From: Thiomicrorhabdus sp. ZW0627
GTDB taxonomy: Bacteria; Pseudomonadota; Gammaproteobacteria; Thiomicrospirales; Thiomicrospiraceae
Assembly (NCBI RefSeq): GCF_029767005.1
Contig: NZ_JARUQR010000003.1
Location: 186,001-250,000 of the forward strand
Length of the DNA stretch: 64,000 bases
Direction: 5' to 3'
The notes below the pieces were generated by a model. It did not search any database. It was not told the DNA's origin and saw nothing but the letters and a program-made list of their open reading frames with translations. Of the stretch, positions 7,832 to 16,995 are shown one piece after another; the stretch's first letter is position 1, and each line of letters starts with the position of its first letter. Position numbers and translations under genes: made by a program.

Positions 7832-9229
7832 CTATACCCAAACTTCTTCGGCGTATTCGACGATGTGCACGGTTTTGCGCATCTGTTCTTCGATGACTTG
7901 TTTGAAGATCTCCTGTTTGTCGCGTTCACCGTGAATCAGGAATACCTTGCCAAGGTGTTCGAATCCTTCCATCCATTGCAATAGTTCGCTTTGGTCGGCG
8001 TGCGCGGAGAAACCGTTGATCATGTGGATCTTGGCGCGTACCTTGATCTTTTCATGATAGATTCGGATCTCTTCCGCTCCGTCGACCAGAAGCCGTCCAA
8101 GAGTGCCTTCTGCCTGATAACCGACAAACAGTACACTATTTCGCTGGTTCCACAACCGGTGTTTGAAGTGGTGAAGGATGCGTCCGCCACTGCACATACC
8201 GCTGCCGGCAATGATGATGCAACCGCTCTCTTCGTCGTTGATGCGCATGGAATCCGCCGCTTTATGGCTGTATTCCAGATAAGGAAAATCGAAAACCGAT
8301 CCATCACGCATGAAAAGTGCTTGGGCAGACTCATTAAGATCGTCATGGTATCGGTTGTAGATTTCAGTGGCGCGGATCGCCATAGGGGAATCCACATAAA
8401 CTTTGCAAGGCGGCAGTTCGTCGTTGTAATACATCTGCTTGAGCGTTACCAGAATCTCTTGAGTTCGCTCAATCGCGAAAGACGGAATCATCACGTTGCC
8501 CTGGTTGATCAGGGTTTCGTTGATCGCCTGTTTGAACTCTTCGAGGCTGGATTCCAGACTGCGGTGGTTGCGGTCACCGTAAGTCGATTCGATGTAGAGC
8601 GAATCGGCGTATTTAACGTTTTGCGGAGCTGGCATGACCATATCTTTTTGGTTTCCTAGGTCACCGCTGAAAACCACGGTTTTGGACTCTCCGTTTTCTT
8701 TGAAATCAATCTGGATGCTGGCGGAGCCTAGAATGTGTCCGGCATTGCGAAAAGTTACTTCCACGTCTTTGGCGACCTGAATCGACTTGCCGTATTCGGC
8801 GTATTGGATGTTGAGATCGAACACGTCGCGAACGTCCTCGCTGGTGTAGAGAGGGTCCTTAACTTGATCTTCCTCGCCGCGACGTTGGGCTTTTTTCAGT
8901 GCGGTCTTGTAATCTTCTTCGGCAATCTTGGCGCTGTCGAGCAGAACCACTTCCGCCAGTTCCATTGTGGAACGCAGGGCTATGATACGACCGTCAAAGC
9001 CGTCCTTGACCAGTTTCGGAATGCGTCCGACATGGTCTAGGTGGGCATGGGTAATGAGAAGGATGTCTACGTCTTTGGGATTGAAATCGAATTGTTCGAA
9101 AGATCGTTTTTCGGCGCGGCCCTGAAACATGCCGCAGTCCACAAGAATCTGCGGCCCTTGCTTTAGTTGCAGAAAGTGGCAAGAGCCCGTCACGGTCTCC
9201 GCCGCACCGAAAGATTGAATGGGTGTCAT
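7832..9229 (-). CDS. MBL-fold beta-CASP RNA-processing hydrolase
   Basis: A 465-residue metallo-beta-lactamase of the CPSF73/beta-CASP type. It has HAHLDHVG (about 60-67) for two metal ions, AGHILGSAS, FSGDLG, the beta-CASP motifs GMCSGGR, and a C-terminal RMMBL segment with GFSAHADQ and HGE. Enzymes of this class cleave or trim RNA. It is not RNase J, which is longer and has an extra C-terminal domain. An imperfect FNR-like sequence lies upstream (9293-9306). The gene is convergent with rdgB and shares its terminator. Confidence 0.9.
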   Translation of the reverse strand: MTPIQSFGAAETVTGSCHFLQLKQGPQILVDCGMFQGRAEKRSFEQFDFNPKDVDILLITHAHLDHVGRIPKLVKDGFDGRIIALRSTMELAEVVLLDSAKIAEEDYKTALKKAQRRGEEDQVKDPLYTSEDVRDVFDLNIQYAEYGKSIQVAKDVEVTFRNAGHILGSASIQIDFKENGESKTVVFSGDLGNQKDMVMPAPQNVKYADSLYIESTYGDRNHRSLESSLEEFKQAINETLINQGNVMIPSFAIERTQEILVTLKQMYYNDELPPCKVYVDSPMAIRATEIYNRYHDDLNESAQALFMRDGSVFDFPYLEYSHKAADSMRINDEESGCIIIAGSGMCSGGRILHHFKHRLWNQRNSVLFVGYQAEGTLGRLLVDGAEEIRIYHEKIKVRAKIHMINGFSAHADQSELLQWMEGFEHLGKVFLIHGERDKQEIFKQVIEEQMRKTVHIVEYAEEVWV

Positions 9230-9292
9230 AAGCTGTTGTTCCTGACGTTAAGTGATATAGCGTCACTATACCATTAGCCTTTGTATCAAGTC

Positions 9293-9306
9293 TTGAGCTA
9301 AATCAA
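9293..9306. promoter_or_regulatory. FNR-like site upstream of the beta-CASP gene
   Basis: TTGAG-CTAA-ATCAA differs by one base from the FNR/ANR consensus and lies 64-77 bp upstream of the hydrolase ATG, just past the stop of the next gene. With one mismatch, chance is quite possible. Confidence 0.25.
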
Positions 9307-9316
9307 CCGGTTTTAT

Positions 9317-9715
9317 TTATTGGTAATCCAGTGTGACGCTAACCCCTTTGTTGGTGATTAGGTAGTCACGACCCATACCGCTGTTGGCCATGGTGCCCTT
9401 GATGTTGTGCTGTCCGCGGACGACATGTCCGACCGGGATGGTCTGGCCGTTTTTGACGCATTCTGTTGAAGTTAGATTGTATTCGTAGCGTAAGCGACGT
9501 TGGTTAAGAAAGGCGTCGGCTTCGAAGATGCATCCTTCTGCCTGGCCTTCTGTGACCATTAATGAGACTTTTTGCGGGTTGCTCGGACTGATCTCGCCTA
9601 CTACGGGATTAAGCAGGACGGCTCTGGTGGCCTGGTCTGCGTATGCAGGTAGAGTGGCGGTTGCGATCAGTGCTGTGAAGATTGGCTTTAAGGGCCGGAT
9701 ACGTAGATTCATCAT
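9317..9715 (-). CDS. Secreted protein of unknown function
   Basis: A 132-residue protein I do not recognise. Residues 1-26 form a signal peptide ending LPAYA|D, so the mature protein (about 106 residues) is periplasmic or secreted. Two cysteines (in EGCIFEA and TECVKN) could form a disulfide. The remainder looks like a small beta-rich domain (VSLMVTEGQ, LRYEYNLTS, GVSVTLDYQ). It stands alone, 87 bp upstream of the beta-CASP gene on the same strand and divergent from hemW. Confidence 0.7.
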   Translation of the reverse strand: MMNLRIRPLKPIFTALIATATLPAYADQATRAVLLNPVVGEISPSNPQKVSLMVTEGQAEGCIFEADAFLNQRRLRYEYNLTSTECVKNGQTIPVGHVVRGQHNIKGTMANSGMGRDYLITNKGVSVTLDYQ

Positions 9716-9785
9716 TACTTACCTCCGCTAAATTCGTTGGCTGTTATGACAATTCAGCAAGACTTATCGATTGTCTTGCATGAGG

Positions 9786-9825
9786 CAATATATGGAGAGA
9801 TCTTTTTCTCTTTAACCATATATTG
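9786..9825. repeat. Long inverted repeat in the hemW upstream gap
   Basis: CAATATATGG (9786-9795) and CCATATATTG (9816-9825) are perfect 10-bp inverted arms. Inside, AGAGA and TCTCT can pair too, giving a nearly continuous hairpin. There is no T run on either side, so it is a poor terminator. Its place in the divergent 273-bp gap between the secreted orphan and hemW suggests an operator. The rest of this AT-rich gap shows only one CAGGCCTG copy (9958). Confidence 0.45.
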
Positions 9826-9988
9826 ATTGTGAGTATCTCTTAACATCTTAGTAAAAACAAGAATTAATTTTTATTTTGGGGTTATAAGTATAAATAATAG
9901 CTTTTTAAAATAGGGTTATTGCCCTTATGAAAGGGGGTAGAATATCGGCATAAACGGCAGGCCTGTTGATTTTATTTGAGAGTGTTTT

Positions 9989-11137
9989 GTGAATTTTACC
10001 CAGCCCATCCCATTGAGTTTGTATGTGCATTATCCGTGGTGTATCCAGAAGTGCCCGTATTGTGATTTCAATTCCCACACTTTGAAACAGAATGTGGACG
10101 AAGTAGCCTATATCGAGGCGCTATTAAAGCAGTTGGAGCAAACTTTACCGCAAATCTGGGGGCGGCCGATCAAATCGATTTTTTTTGGCGGCGGTACGCC
10201 AAGTCTGATTTCCGAAGCCGGTTTGAACCGTTTTCTTTCCCAAGCGCGCGCCTTGTTGGGATTTGGGCCGGAGATTGAAATCACTTTGGAAGCCAATCCA
10301 GGTACGGTCGATTTCAACAAGTTCGCAGGGTTTCGTGACGCGGGCATCAATCGCCTCTCAATGGGCATCCAGAGTTTTGCGGATGACAAACTTCAGGCAC
10401 TGGGAAGAATCCACAGTTCCGCGGAGGCTCGAAAAGCAATCGAGGCCGCTCGCAATGCCGGATTCGAAAACTTCAATCTGGATCTGATGTTCGCCTTGCC
10501 AAACCAGAGTTTGGAAGAAGCGATCGCAGATATCGAAATCGCTATCGATTTTGAACCCCCTCACCTATCCCATTATCAGCTGACTTTGGAACCGAATACT
10601 CCTTTCTATAAACAGCCACCGGTTTTACCGGACGAGGATTTGGCGTGGGAAATGCAGCAGGCCTGCCAGAAACGTCTTGCGGATGCCGGATATGAGCATT
10701 ACGAAGTTTCCGCATACGCACAACCTAATCGCGCTTGCCGACATAATATGAACTATTGGCAGTTCGGCGACTACATCGGTTTGGGAGCGGGGGCGCACGG
10801 TAAAATTACTTCACCGCCGGAAGGCAAGATTTGGCGAACCCAGATGCCGGCCTCGCCGGGTGGCTACATTGAGGAGATGGCTCGACCGAATCCCGGACGT
10901 ACGACCTTGGTCGGTGATGAGGATGCGGTGTTTGAGTTCATGCTTAACGCGCTGCGTTTGCAGGATGGCTTTGATCTGGATTTATTCAATCTGAGAACCG
11001 GGTTGCCGTTGAGTTTGGTCCAGACACAAGTGGATGAGATGAAATCGAAAGATTGGGCGCGGATCGAAAATAACCATTTGCGATTGACCTCATTGGGTCA
11101 ACAATATTTGAATGATGTGGTAGGGTTGTTTCTATGA
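9989..11137 (+). CDS. hemW: HemW, radical-SAM heme chaperone
   Basis: A 382-residue radical SAM protein. The cluster motif is C18-x3-C22-x2-C25 in HYPWCIQKCPYCDFNSH, the HemW form of the motif that separates it from the anaerobic oxidase HemN. FFGGGTPSL, LEANPG and SMGIQSFAD follow, and a C-terminal HemN_C domain closes the protein. HemW hands heme to membrane acceptor proteins and is not a coproporphyrinogen oxidase. Translation starts at GTG. Its stop overlaps the start of the next gene (ATGA at 11134-11137), so the two are translationally coupled. Confidence 0.93.
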   Translation: MNFTQPIPLSLYVHYPWCIQKCPYCDFNSHTLKQNVDEVAYIEALLKQLEQTLPQIWGRPIKSIFFGGGTPSLISEAGLNRFLSQARALLGFGPEIEITLEANPGTVDFNKFAGFRDAGINRLSMGIQSFADDKLQALGRIHSSAEARKAIEAARNAGFENFNLDLMFALPNQSLEEAIADIEIAIDFEPPHLSHYQLTLEPNTPFYKQPPVLPDEDLAWEMQQACQKRLADAGYEHYEVSAYAQPNRACRHNMNYWQFGDYIGLGAGAHGKITSPPEGKIWRTQMPASPGGYIEEMARPNPGRTTLVGDEDAVFEFMLNALRLQDGFDLDLFNLRTGLPLSLVQTQVDEMKSKDWARIENNHLRLTSLGQQYLNDVVGLFL

Positions 11138-13488
11138 GTTCACACGATGATACAAAACCAATTTCTTCCGAAAATATGGTTGATACCGAAGCGCCTGTAA
11201 AAGCGAACCACACCGCCAAGCTACTCAAGTGGTCGAGCCGCCTGACGATGGTGGGGGCGATTATTCCGATTTTGTTGTTTCTCGGGTTCGCCGCTGCAAT
11301 CAGCCTGATCGATTTTAATCAGTACAAGCCACAGATTGAGCAGGAAGTGGCTCAACGGAGTGGGCATGAACTGAAAATCGACGGATCGATTGAAGTTTCG
11401 ATGTTCCCTTTCACTTTTAGCATCGGCGACGTGGCTTTGAAGAACGAACCGGTTTTTGCCGAGGAGTTCGGTCAGCCGAACCTGATGTCGATCAAGCAGG
11501 TACGAGTCGAAGTTTCGTTATGGGATCTGTTCATTCATAAGCAGTTGTCGATTGTTGGTTTGGAGTTAGTCGAACCAAGTGCGGTGTTGCTGATTGATAA
11601 ACATGGCAATAATTGGCATCGTCTGGCACAACGTATTGTACCGGGTTCCAAATTTGCAGAAGCGACTGTTCAGCGCCGTTTTGCGAATGCGACTTTAGAG
11701 GATCTGCCGAAGCTGTTTCGAGTGGCACAGGATCCGGCTATTGGAAACGCTCAAAAAAAAGCCGTTCCGACAGCAGAGGATTTAACGGGTGATGCAATGA
11801 CCGGTGCGACGCCATCTGATTCGAACGCAAAAACGGCATCGATGACCGATACGGAAACCGGTGATGAAGAGGGGTTGTTCCGTTGGCATTTCGACAGTGT
11901 GGTGGTTACGAAAGGGCATTTTGAAGTGCAGGATTCGGTCGTTAACCATCAGGCGGTTATTTCCGATCTGAATTTGATGGCGTTTGACGTGACCCTTGGC
12001 AAGCCCTTTCAGGTGCGTACCGACTTCGCTTATCACAATACACTTCGTGAACGTCATTACGAGTTTGATCTGACGACGTATTTGGATATTAACAAGGAGT
12101 TTTCACGTTGGCGGGTGACCGATTGGCAGGGGGTTTTCAAATTGAAATTGCCTGAAAAGTACAAGGTGCCTGAAATGCGATTGGTGACCAAGGGGAAAGA
12201 GTTCAGTTTGAACTTGATTGATAATCAGATTCAAGTGAATCAGGCGCAATTAGACGCTTTGGGGTCGAGAATCACCACTTCGTTTTCAGGACAATATGGC
12301 GGCGAAGCGAACCTATACGGCGCGATGACCGTTAACGGCATCAATGTGCAGAGTTGGGGGCGACACCTAGGCGTGAAAATGCCTGAATTTGTCAATCCAA
12401 AGGCTTTAACTCAGGTTAAAGGTCAGGTTGACTGGATGTTGTCGGAAGATAAGTTGGATTTGAATAATGTTGAACTGACTTGGGACAATTCGACCCTGAA
12501 AGGACAGTTGTGGCATAAGTCTTCACCGGAGTCCGAATACGCTTTCGATTTTACGCTTGATAAGCTTAATTTGGATGATTACCGAGCTTATTCAACTTTG
12601 CTCCCAAAACAGCCGAAAGCATCTGCGCAAAAACAGGTTCCGGCCGATAAGTCCGAGTCACCAGCGAAGCCGGTTGAAGGTGATGTTTCGAAGAGGGAAA
12701 CCTACTTGCCTCTGGCGGTGCCGATTTCCACACTTAGGGCTTTGAAAGCCGACGGTAAACTGGTAGTTGGTGAATTGGTGGCTTCGGGTGTGAAGATGCA
12801 AGACCTGACTATGGAACTGCATGCTGAAAAAGGTAAGCTGCAGTTGGCACCGTTCGATGCGAAATTGTATCAGGGACAGCTGGCTTCCAAGCTGGGGGTG
12901 GACGTGAATGGTTCGACTCCGGCATTCAGATGGCAGGGCAAGCTCCAGCAAGTGGATGTGGCCGCACTGTCGCAGGATGGTTGGCAGAAACGCCCGTTGG
13001 ACGGGCGGATGAGTTCAACTTTCAATCTGGGGACACTTGGTAGTAACCCTCAGGCCTTGACCCAGAATATGAACGGCGATTTGAACCTGACTTTGAATGA
13101 CGGTCATTTTTATGGTGTTGATGTCGACAAACTGTTGGCAGGTCAGGCGGTGAGTGAGAATGACAAGATGCCTTATGACAATATTCAGATTCAAGGATCC
13201 GTTCGTCAGGGAGTCTTCAAGAGCAAACAACTGTCCGTGAAAACGCCTAATTTCAAGGGAAGCGGTTCCGGAGCTTTGGACTTGAACAAGTCGACCATCG
13301 ATACCAGCCTCAAAGTTTTGGTGACAAATCCACCGAAGTCTTTGCGGCATTTAAAAGGGATGAGGGTGCCGATCCGCTATCAAGGTCCTCTGGAGCAGGC
13401 GGAGTGGAGCGTAAATCTGCAAAGTTTGCTGAACGATCCCGGAAACCAACAGAAGCTGGTGAACCAGTTAAAGGCTTTGTTGCAGTAA
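11134..13488 (+). CDS. AsmA family protein
   Basis: A 784-residue inner-membrane-anchored protein. One N-terminal TM helix (about 45-67) is followed by the AsmA start (IDFNQYKPQIEQEVAQRSGHELKIDG). Two low-complexity linkers (about 205-245 and 490-515) break the long periplasmic beta-rich region. The C-terminal AsmA block (DGRMSSTFNLGTLGSNPQAL, GDLNLTLNDGHFYGVDVDKL) is clear. AsmA-like proteins are bridge-like lipid-transfer proteins of the envelope that influence outer-membrane composition. The start overlaps the hemW stop by four bases, and the length exceeds the 617 residues of E. coli AsmA mostly because of the linkers. Confidence 0.9.
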   Translation: MSSHDDTKPISSENMVDTEAPVKANHTAKLLKWSSRLTMVGAIIPILLFLGFAAAISLIDFNQYKPQIEQEVAQRSGHELKIDGSIEVSMFPFTFSIGDVALKNEPVFAEEFGQPNLMSIKQVRVEVSLWDLFIHKQLSIVGLELVEPSAVLLIDKHGNNWHRLAQRIVPGSKFAEATVQRRFANATLEDLPKLFRVAQDPAIGNAQKKAVPTAEDLTGDAMTGATPSDSNAKTASMTDTETGDEEGLFRWHFDSVVVTKGHFEVQDSVVNHQAVISDLNLMAFDVTLGKPFQVRTDFAYHNTLRERHYEFDLTTYLDINKEFSRWRVTDWQGVFKLKLPEKYKVPEMRLVTKGKEFSLNLIDNQIQVNQAQLDALGSRITTSFSGQYGGEANLYGAMTVNGINVQSWGRHLGVKMPEFVNPKALTQVKGQVDWMLSEDKLDLNNVELTWDNSTLKGQLWHKSSPESEYAFDFTLDKLNLDDYRAYSTLLPKQPKASAQKQVPADKSESPAKPVEGDVSKRETYLPLAVPISTLRALKADGKLVVGELVASGVKMQDLTMELHAEKGKLQLAPFDAKLYQGQLASKLGVDVNGSTPAFRWQGKLQQVDVAALSQDGWQKRPLDGRMSSTFNLGTLGSNPQALTQNMNGDLNLTLNDGHFYGVDVDKLLAGQAVSENDKMPYDNIQIQGSVRQGVFKSKQLSVKTPNFKGSGSGALDLNKSTIDTSLKVLVTNPPKSLRHLKGMRVPIRYQGPLEQAEWSVNLQSLLNDPGNQQKLVNQLKALLQ

Positions 13489-13495
13489 GAGGGGG

Positions 13496-13525
13496 CTGAC
13501 GGATTCAGGAGGGTGAATCCGTCGT
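13496..13525. terminator. Hairpin between convergent asmA-like gene and trmB
   Basis: GACGGATTCA (13498-13507) pairs with TGAATCCGTC (13514-13523) around a 6-nt loop. It sits in the 47-bp gap between convergent genes. There is no T run on either side, so it may be Rho-assisted or simply block 3' decay. Confidence 0.45.
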
Positions 13526-13535
13526 TAGGAATGGG

Positions 13536-14264
13536 TTAATGCTCTTCGCTGATTTTCTCAAAGATCAGATCCCATACACCATGTCCTAATCTGTGACCAC
13601 GCTGTTCAAACTTGGTCAGGGGGCGATAGTCCGGGCGAGGGGTAAACTTTCCTTTGGCTTGGGTATTCTGGAAATCTTCCGCTGAGTTCATTACTTCCAT
13701 CATGTGTTCGGCATAATCTTCCCAGTCAGTCGCCATGTGGAAATGCCCGCCTTTTTTCAGATGGCCTGCAATGGTTTTGACGAACTGCGGCTGTACGATG
13801 CGGCGCTTGTTATGACGCTTTTTGTGCCATGGATCTGGAAAGAACAGGTAGACAGCCGCAAGGCTCGATTTCGGGATGCGCTTTTCCAGAACTTCAATTG
13901 CGTCGTGATTAAAAACCCGAACATTCGTCAAAGCTTTTTCCTCGACCAGTTTCAGTAGCGCACCGACACCCGGTCTATGTACCTCGATACCGATGTAATT
14001 TTGTTGAGGGTTGGCTTCTGCCATCTCGGCTAAGCTTTTCCCCATTCCGAAGCCGATTTCAACGATTGTCGGAGCTTCGCGGCCGAAAACTTCGTTCAGA
14101 TCCAGCAGTTGATTGGTGACTTCCAGTCCGTATTTGGGCCAGTTGTTGTCCATGGCGCGCTGTTGCGATTGCGACATGCGACCTTGGCGTAACACGAAGC
14201 TTTTGATGCGGCGTTGTTCCGGATTTACGGATGGATTTTGGGTATCGTTTGTGGAATCTGTCAT
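13536..14264 (-). CDS. trmB: tRNA (guanine-N7-)-methyltransferase
   Basis: A 242-residue SAM-dependent enzyme that makes m7G46 in the variable loop of tRNA. It has the SAM motif [15 protein letters not shown], the [13 protein letters not shown] tRNA-binding/catalytic segment and the C-terminal [17 protein letters not shown] signature. Length is typical. It is convergent with the AsmA gene and divergent from mutY, with which it shares a palindrome-containing promoter region. Confidence 0.95.
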   Translation of the reverse strand: MTDSTNDTQNPSVNPEQRRIKSFVLRQGRMSQSQQRAMDNNWPKYGLEVTNQLLDLNEVFGREAPTIVEIGFGMGKSLAEMAEANPQQNYIGIEVHRPGVGALLKLVEEKALTNVRVFNHDAIEVLEKRIPKSSLAAVYLFFPDPWHKKRHNKRRIVQPQFVKTIAGHLKKGGHFHMATDWEDYAEHMMEVMNSAEDFQNTQAKGKFTPRPDYRPLTKFEQRGHRLGHGVWDLIFEKISEEH

Positions 14265-14309
14265 GGGATGGGTCTATCGGCTATCTAAATAAAAGTAAAA
14301 CGAAAAATC

Positions 14310-14324
14310 CGGTATAGTATACCG
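14310..14324. promoter_or_regulatory. Perfect palindrome in the trmB-mutY divergent region
   Basis: CGGTATA-G-TATACCG has perfect 7-bp arms. It contains TATAGT on the plus strand and TATACT on the minus strand, each a possible -10, so it may combine two back-to-back promoters or act as an operator on both trmB and mutY. No -35 match is convincing. Confidence 0.45.
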
Positions 14325-14334
14325 TATCTTTCAG

Positions 14335-14357
14335 GCCGCAGTTGCGGCTCTTTTTTT
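14335..14357 (+). terminator. Hairpin with T run in the mutY leader
   Basis: GCCGCA (14335-14340) and TGCGGC (14343-14348) form a tight stem, followed by TC and seven T. It points toward mutY, and no plus-strand gene lies upstream for it to end. It is therefore either a leader attenuator or the end of a very short transcript from the 14310-14324 promoter region. Confidence 0.55.
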
Positions 14358-14377
14358 GAGTTGAACAACATTTCAAG

Positions 14378-15457
14378 ATGCAAGAATTTTCCGAAAAACT
14401 GTTGGCCTGGTTCGACGTATACGGACGTCATGATCTGCCTTGGCAACAGAATAAAACCGCATACCGTGTTTGGGTTTCAGAGATCATGCTCCAGCAAACC
14501 CAAGTGAAAACGGTTATTCCGTATTACGAACGTTTCATGCAGAGCTTTCCGACTTTACAACAACTAGCGGATGCTTCGCAGGAAGAGGTGTTGGCTCATT
14601 GGTCGGGTTTGGGCTATTACGCCCGGGGGAGAAATCTTCATAAAGCGGCGCAGCTAATACAGCAAGAATATGGCGGGGAGTTTCCGGACGAATTTGACGA
14701 GATCGTTTCTCTACCTGGAATCGGGCGTTCGACGGCCGGAGCGATTCTGTCGATAGCGCATAAAAAGCGTTATCCGATTTTGGACGGTAATGTAAAACGG
14801 GTTTTGAGCCGTTATCTGGCCGTGGAAGGTTGGCCCGGTGAGAAGCCGATTGAAAACAAAATGTGGGAACAGGCTGATCTGTTTACGCCGGAACGGCGTT
14901 TTGACGACTATACTCAGGCAATCATGGATTTAGGGGCGACGTTGTGTACCCGTTCCAAGCCCGGTTGCGATGCCTGTCCTCTAGCATCGGATTGTGCCGC
15001 ATTGAAACAGGATCGTGTTGCGAATTTCCCTTTTTCCAAGCCAAAGAAAACCAAACCTGTCAAACAGGCCAGTCTATTGATGCTGTTGAATGAGCGTAAT
15101 CAGATATGGTTGGAGCAGAGACCGCAAAACGGGATTTGGGGAGGCCTGTGGAGTTTGCCGCAATACGGTTCACTTGAAGAGTTGGAACAGGCTTTAAAAC
15201 CGGCATTGCAAAGTCATGCAGGAGGCGGTCAGAGTTTGGTAAAATGGGAATCATTCCGCCACACTTTCAGTCACTATCATCTGGATATCGAGCCGGTGAG
15301 TGTCGGGGAGGTGCAAGAAGCCCCCGCAGGTTGGTGCGGAGAGTGGTATAACCTTACGCAGACCAATGAATTAGGTCTGCCAGCCCCAGTGAAAAGTCTG
15401 CTGGGCCAACTGGAGAAAGAATATGTCAAGAATGGTCAAATGCGCAAAAATGGGTGA
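14378..15457 (+). CDS. mutY: Adenine DNA glycosylase
   Basis: A 359-residue base-excision enzyme that removes A opposite 8-oxoguanine. Catalytic Glu35 lies in VSEIMLQQT. The helix-hairpin-helix is [12 protein letters not shown] (about 112-123) and ILDGNVKRV carries the catalytic Asp. The 4Fe-4S ligands have the normal spacing (Cx6Cx2Cx5C in [17 protein letters not shown]). A NUDIX-like domain (about 230-350) reads the oxidised base. yggX overlaps its 3' end, the usual gammaproteobacterial pairing. Confidence 0.96.
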   Translation: MQEFSEKLLAWFDVYGRHDLPWQQNKTAYRVWVSEIMLQQTQVKTVIPYYERFMQSFPTLQQLADASQEEVLAHWSGLGYYARGRNLHKAAQLIQQEYGGEFPDEFDEIVSLPGIGRSTAGAILSIAHKKRYPILDGNVKRVLSRYLAVEGWPGEKPIENKMWEQADLFTPERRFDDYTQAIMDLGATLCTRSKPGCDACPLASDCAALKQDRVANFPFSKPKKTKPVKQASLLMLLNERNQIWLEQRPQNGIWGGLWSLPQYGSLEELEQALKPALQSHAGGGQSLVKWESFRHTFSHYHLDIEPVSVGEVQEAPAGWCGEWYNLTQTNELGLPAPVKSLLGQLEKEYVKNGQMRKNG

Positions 15458-15692
15458 AGAGCTGGAAGGATTGGATTTTCCTCCGTTTCCAGGTGAACTT
15501 GGTCAGAAGGTTTTCGAAAACATCTCTAAAGAAGCGTGGAAGCAGTGGTTGGCTCAACAGACCATTTTGATCAACGAATATCGTTTATCAAGCTTGGACC
15601 CGAAGGCGAGAAGTTTTTTGCAGGAAGAAATGCAGAAGTTTCTGTTCAGCGATGAAGACATCGATATGCCGGACGAATTCAAAGCGTTATAA
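15423..15692 (+). CDS. yggX: Fe(II)-trafficking protein YggX
   Basis: An 89-residue protein with the YggX core ([23 protein letters not shown] then [18 protein letters not shown]). YggX protects iron-sulfur clusters from oxidation. The start overlaps the last 35 bases of mutY in another frame. The MSRMVKC opening matches the family (MSRTIFC in E. coli), including the conserved Cys7. Co-expression with MutY, itself an Fe-S enzyme that handles oxidative damage, is a conserved arrangement. Confidence 0.93.
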   Translation: MSRMVKCAKMGEELEGLDFPPFPGELGQKVFENISKEAWKQWLAQQTILINEYRLSSLDPKARSFLQEEMQKFLFSDEDIDMPDEFKAL

Positions 15693-15724
15693 ACCGCCCC
15701 GATCACTTTCGGTTCGAACGTATC

Positions 15725-16927
15725 ATGGACGATTTGGTTGATGTTTTTGTCGGACGGCAACCCATCTTCGATAAAGAGATGCAGTTGTTCGCCTATGAGT
15801 TGCTGTTTCGTGAAAACGGTAAAGACAACCAAGCCGTGGTACTTGGAGGCGATCAAGCTTCCGCCCAGGTGATGCTAAGTGCTTTCGGCGACATCGGCCT
15901 TAAAGATGTCGTCGGCGAGCAAAAAGCCTTCATAAATTTCACTGAGGGATTGTTAAATCCCGACTACGAATCCTTTTTCCCCCGCAAACATATCGTCATT
16001 GAAGTGCTCGAAGATGTCGAGGTGACGCCTAAATTAATCCACTGTCTTAAGCTGTTGCGTGACAAGGGCTTTGTCATCGCTTTGGATGATTATGTCTTCA
16101 ATCCTGAACTCAAGGTTCTGGAGGATTTTGCCGACATCATCAAGGTCGATATCCTAGAGGTCGGTGCCAAACCGCTGATTCAACACTGTGCCAATCTCAA
16201 AGCCAAAGGCATTCGTCTGTTGGCGGAAAAGGTTGAGACCCGGAATCAGTTCGAATACTGTAAAAAACTTGGCTTCGATTACTTTCAGGGATATTTCTTC
16301 GCCAAGCCTAAAATCATTCAAGGCAAGCGGTTGCCGACCAATAAGTTGGGCGTTCTGTCTCTTTTGACGAATGTTTATGACCCCGACGTGGACATGCGCA
16401 AATTATCCGATCTCATCAGCCAAGACGTGAGTCTTAGTGAAAAGTTGCTCAAGTTTGCTTCAGAAACCGGTCGAAGCGGGCATGAAGTGACCTCGATTCA
16501 TGATGCCGTGATGCGTTTTGGGCTGGAACGGTTAAAGAGCTGGGTCAGTATGCTGATGCTGTCGGGAATGGACGATAAACCGGTTGAGCTGTTTAAAACC
16601 GCTCTGACACGAGCCAAGTTTTGTGAGCTGATTGGTAGTAGGATGCAAGGGTTTTCAGCAGATACCTACTTTACCGTTGGGTTGTTCTCAAGCCTGGATG
16701 CAATTATGGATAGTGACATGCAGGATTTACTGGAGAGACTGAATCTGAGCATGGTGATGCGGAACGCTCTCTTGAATCAGGAGGGAAGTTTGGGGCATGC
16801 GTTGGTGATTGTGAAAGGAATCGAGCAGGGAGAGACTGATTTTGAAGTCCCGGCAGGCCTGTCGGCAACCGAACTGTCCGGTTTGTATCTAAAGGCGATG
16901 CAGTTTTCAAAAGCGATTTCAGTTTAA
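15725..16927 (+). CDS. EAL-like/HDOD signalling protein
   Basis: A 400-residue protein of the YuxH type. The N-terminal half (about 8-205) is an EAL-fold domain (VGRQPIFDKEMQLFAYELLFR). The EAL triad reads YELL at 24-27, the usual DDFG(T/S) motif is replaced by LDDYVFNP near residue 120, and no clear second metal site is seen, so it probably lacks phosphodiesterase activity. IKVD and EKVET are kept. The C-terminal half (about 205-400) is an HDOD domain, a scaffold of HD type without the catalytic HD pair. Such proteins act by binding partners in motility or surface-behaviour pathways. It lies 32 bp after yggX and ends at a bidirectional terminator. Confidence 0.88.
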   Translation: MDDLVDVFVGRQPIFDKEMQLFAYELLFRENGKDNQAVVLGGDQASAQVMLSAFGDIGLKDVVGEQKAFINFTEGLLNPDYESFFPRKHIVIEVLEDVEVTPKLIHCLKLLRDKGFVIALDDYVFNPELKVLEDFADIIKVDILEVGAKPLIQHCANLKAKGIRLLAEKVETRNQFEYCKKLGFDYFQGYFFAKPKIIQGKRLPTNKLGVLSLLTNVYDPDVDMRKLSDLISQDVSLSEKLLKFASETGRSGHEVTSIHDAVMRFGLERLKSWVSMLMLSGMDDKPVELFKTALTRAKFCELIGSRMQGFSADTYFTVGLFSSLDAIMDSDMQDLLERLNLSMVMRNALLNQEGSLGHALVIVKGIEQGETDFEVPAGLSATELSGLYLKAMQFSKAISV

Positions 16928-16950
16928 GTTGAGCGGTATGTCCTAATAAT

Positions 16951-16978
16951 AAAAAAGCCCGTATTTACGGGCTTTTTT
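16951..16978. terminator. Bidirectional terminator
   Basis: AAAAAAGCCCGTA (16951-16963) and TACGGGCTTTTTT (16966-16978) form a perfect 13-bp arm pair with A and T runs on both sides, between the convergent EAL/HDOD gene and hemE. Confidence 0.92.
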
Positions 16979-16995
16979 GTATAGGTCTTAACGTC

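Noticed and set aside
7991-8659. Long open frame on the plus strand opposite the beta-CASP gene
   Set aside because: Antisense shadow of a well-conserved enzyme, with no family motif or ribosome site.
13049-13056. CAGGCCTT and other near matches (for example 40790, 44460, 56663, 58589) as further copies of the repeat
   Set aside because: They miss one or more core bases and occur at about chance frequency, so they were left out of the count.
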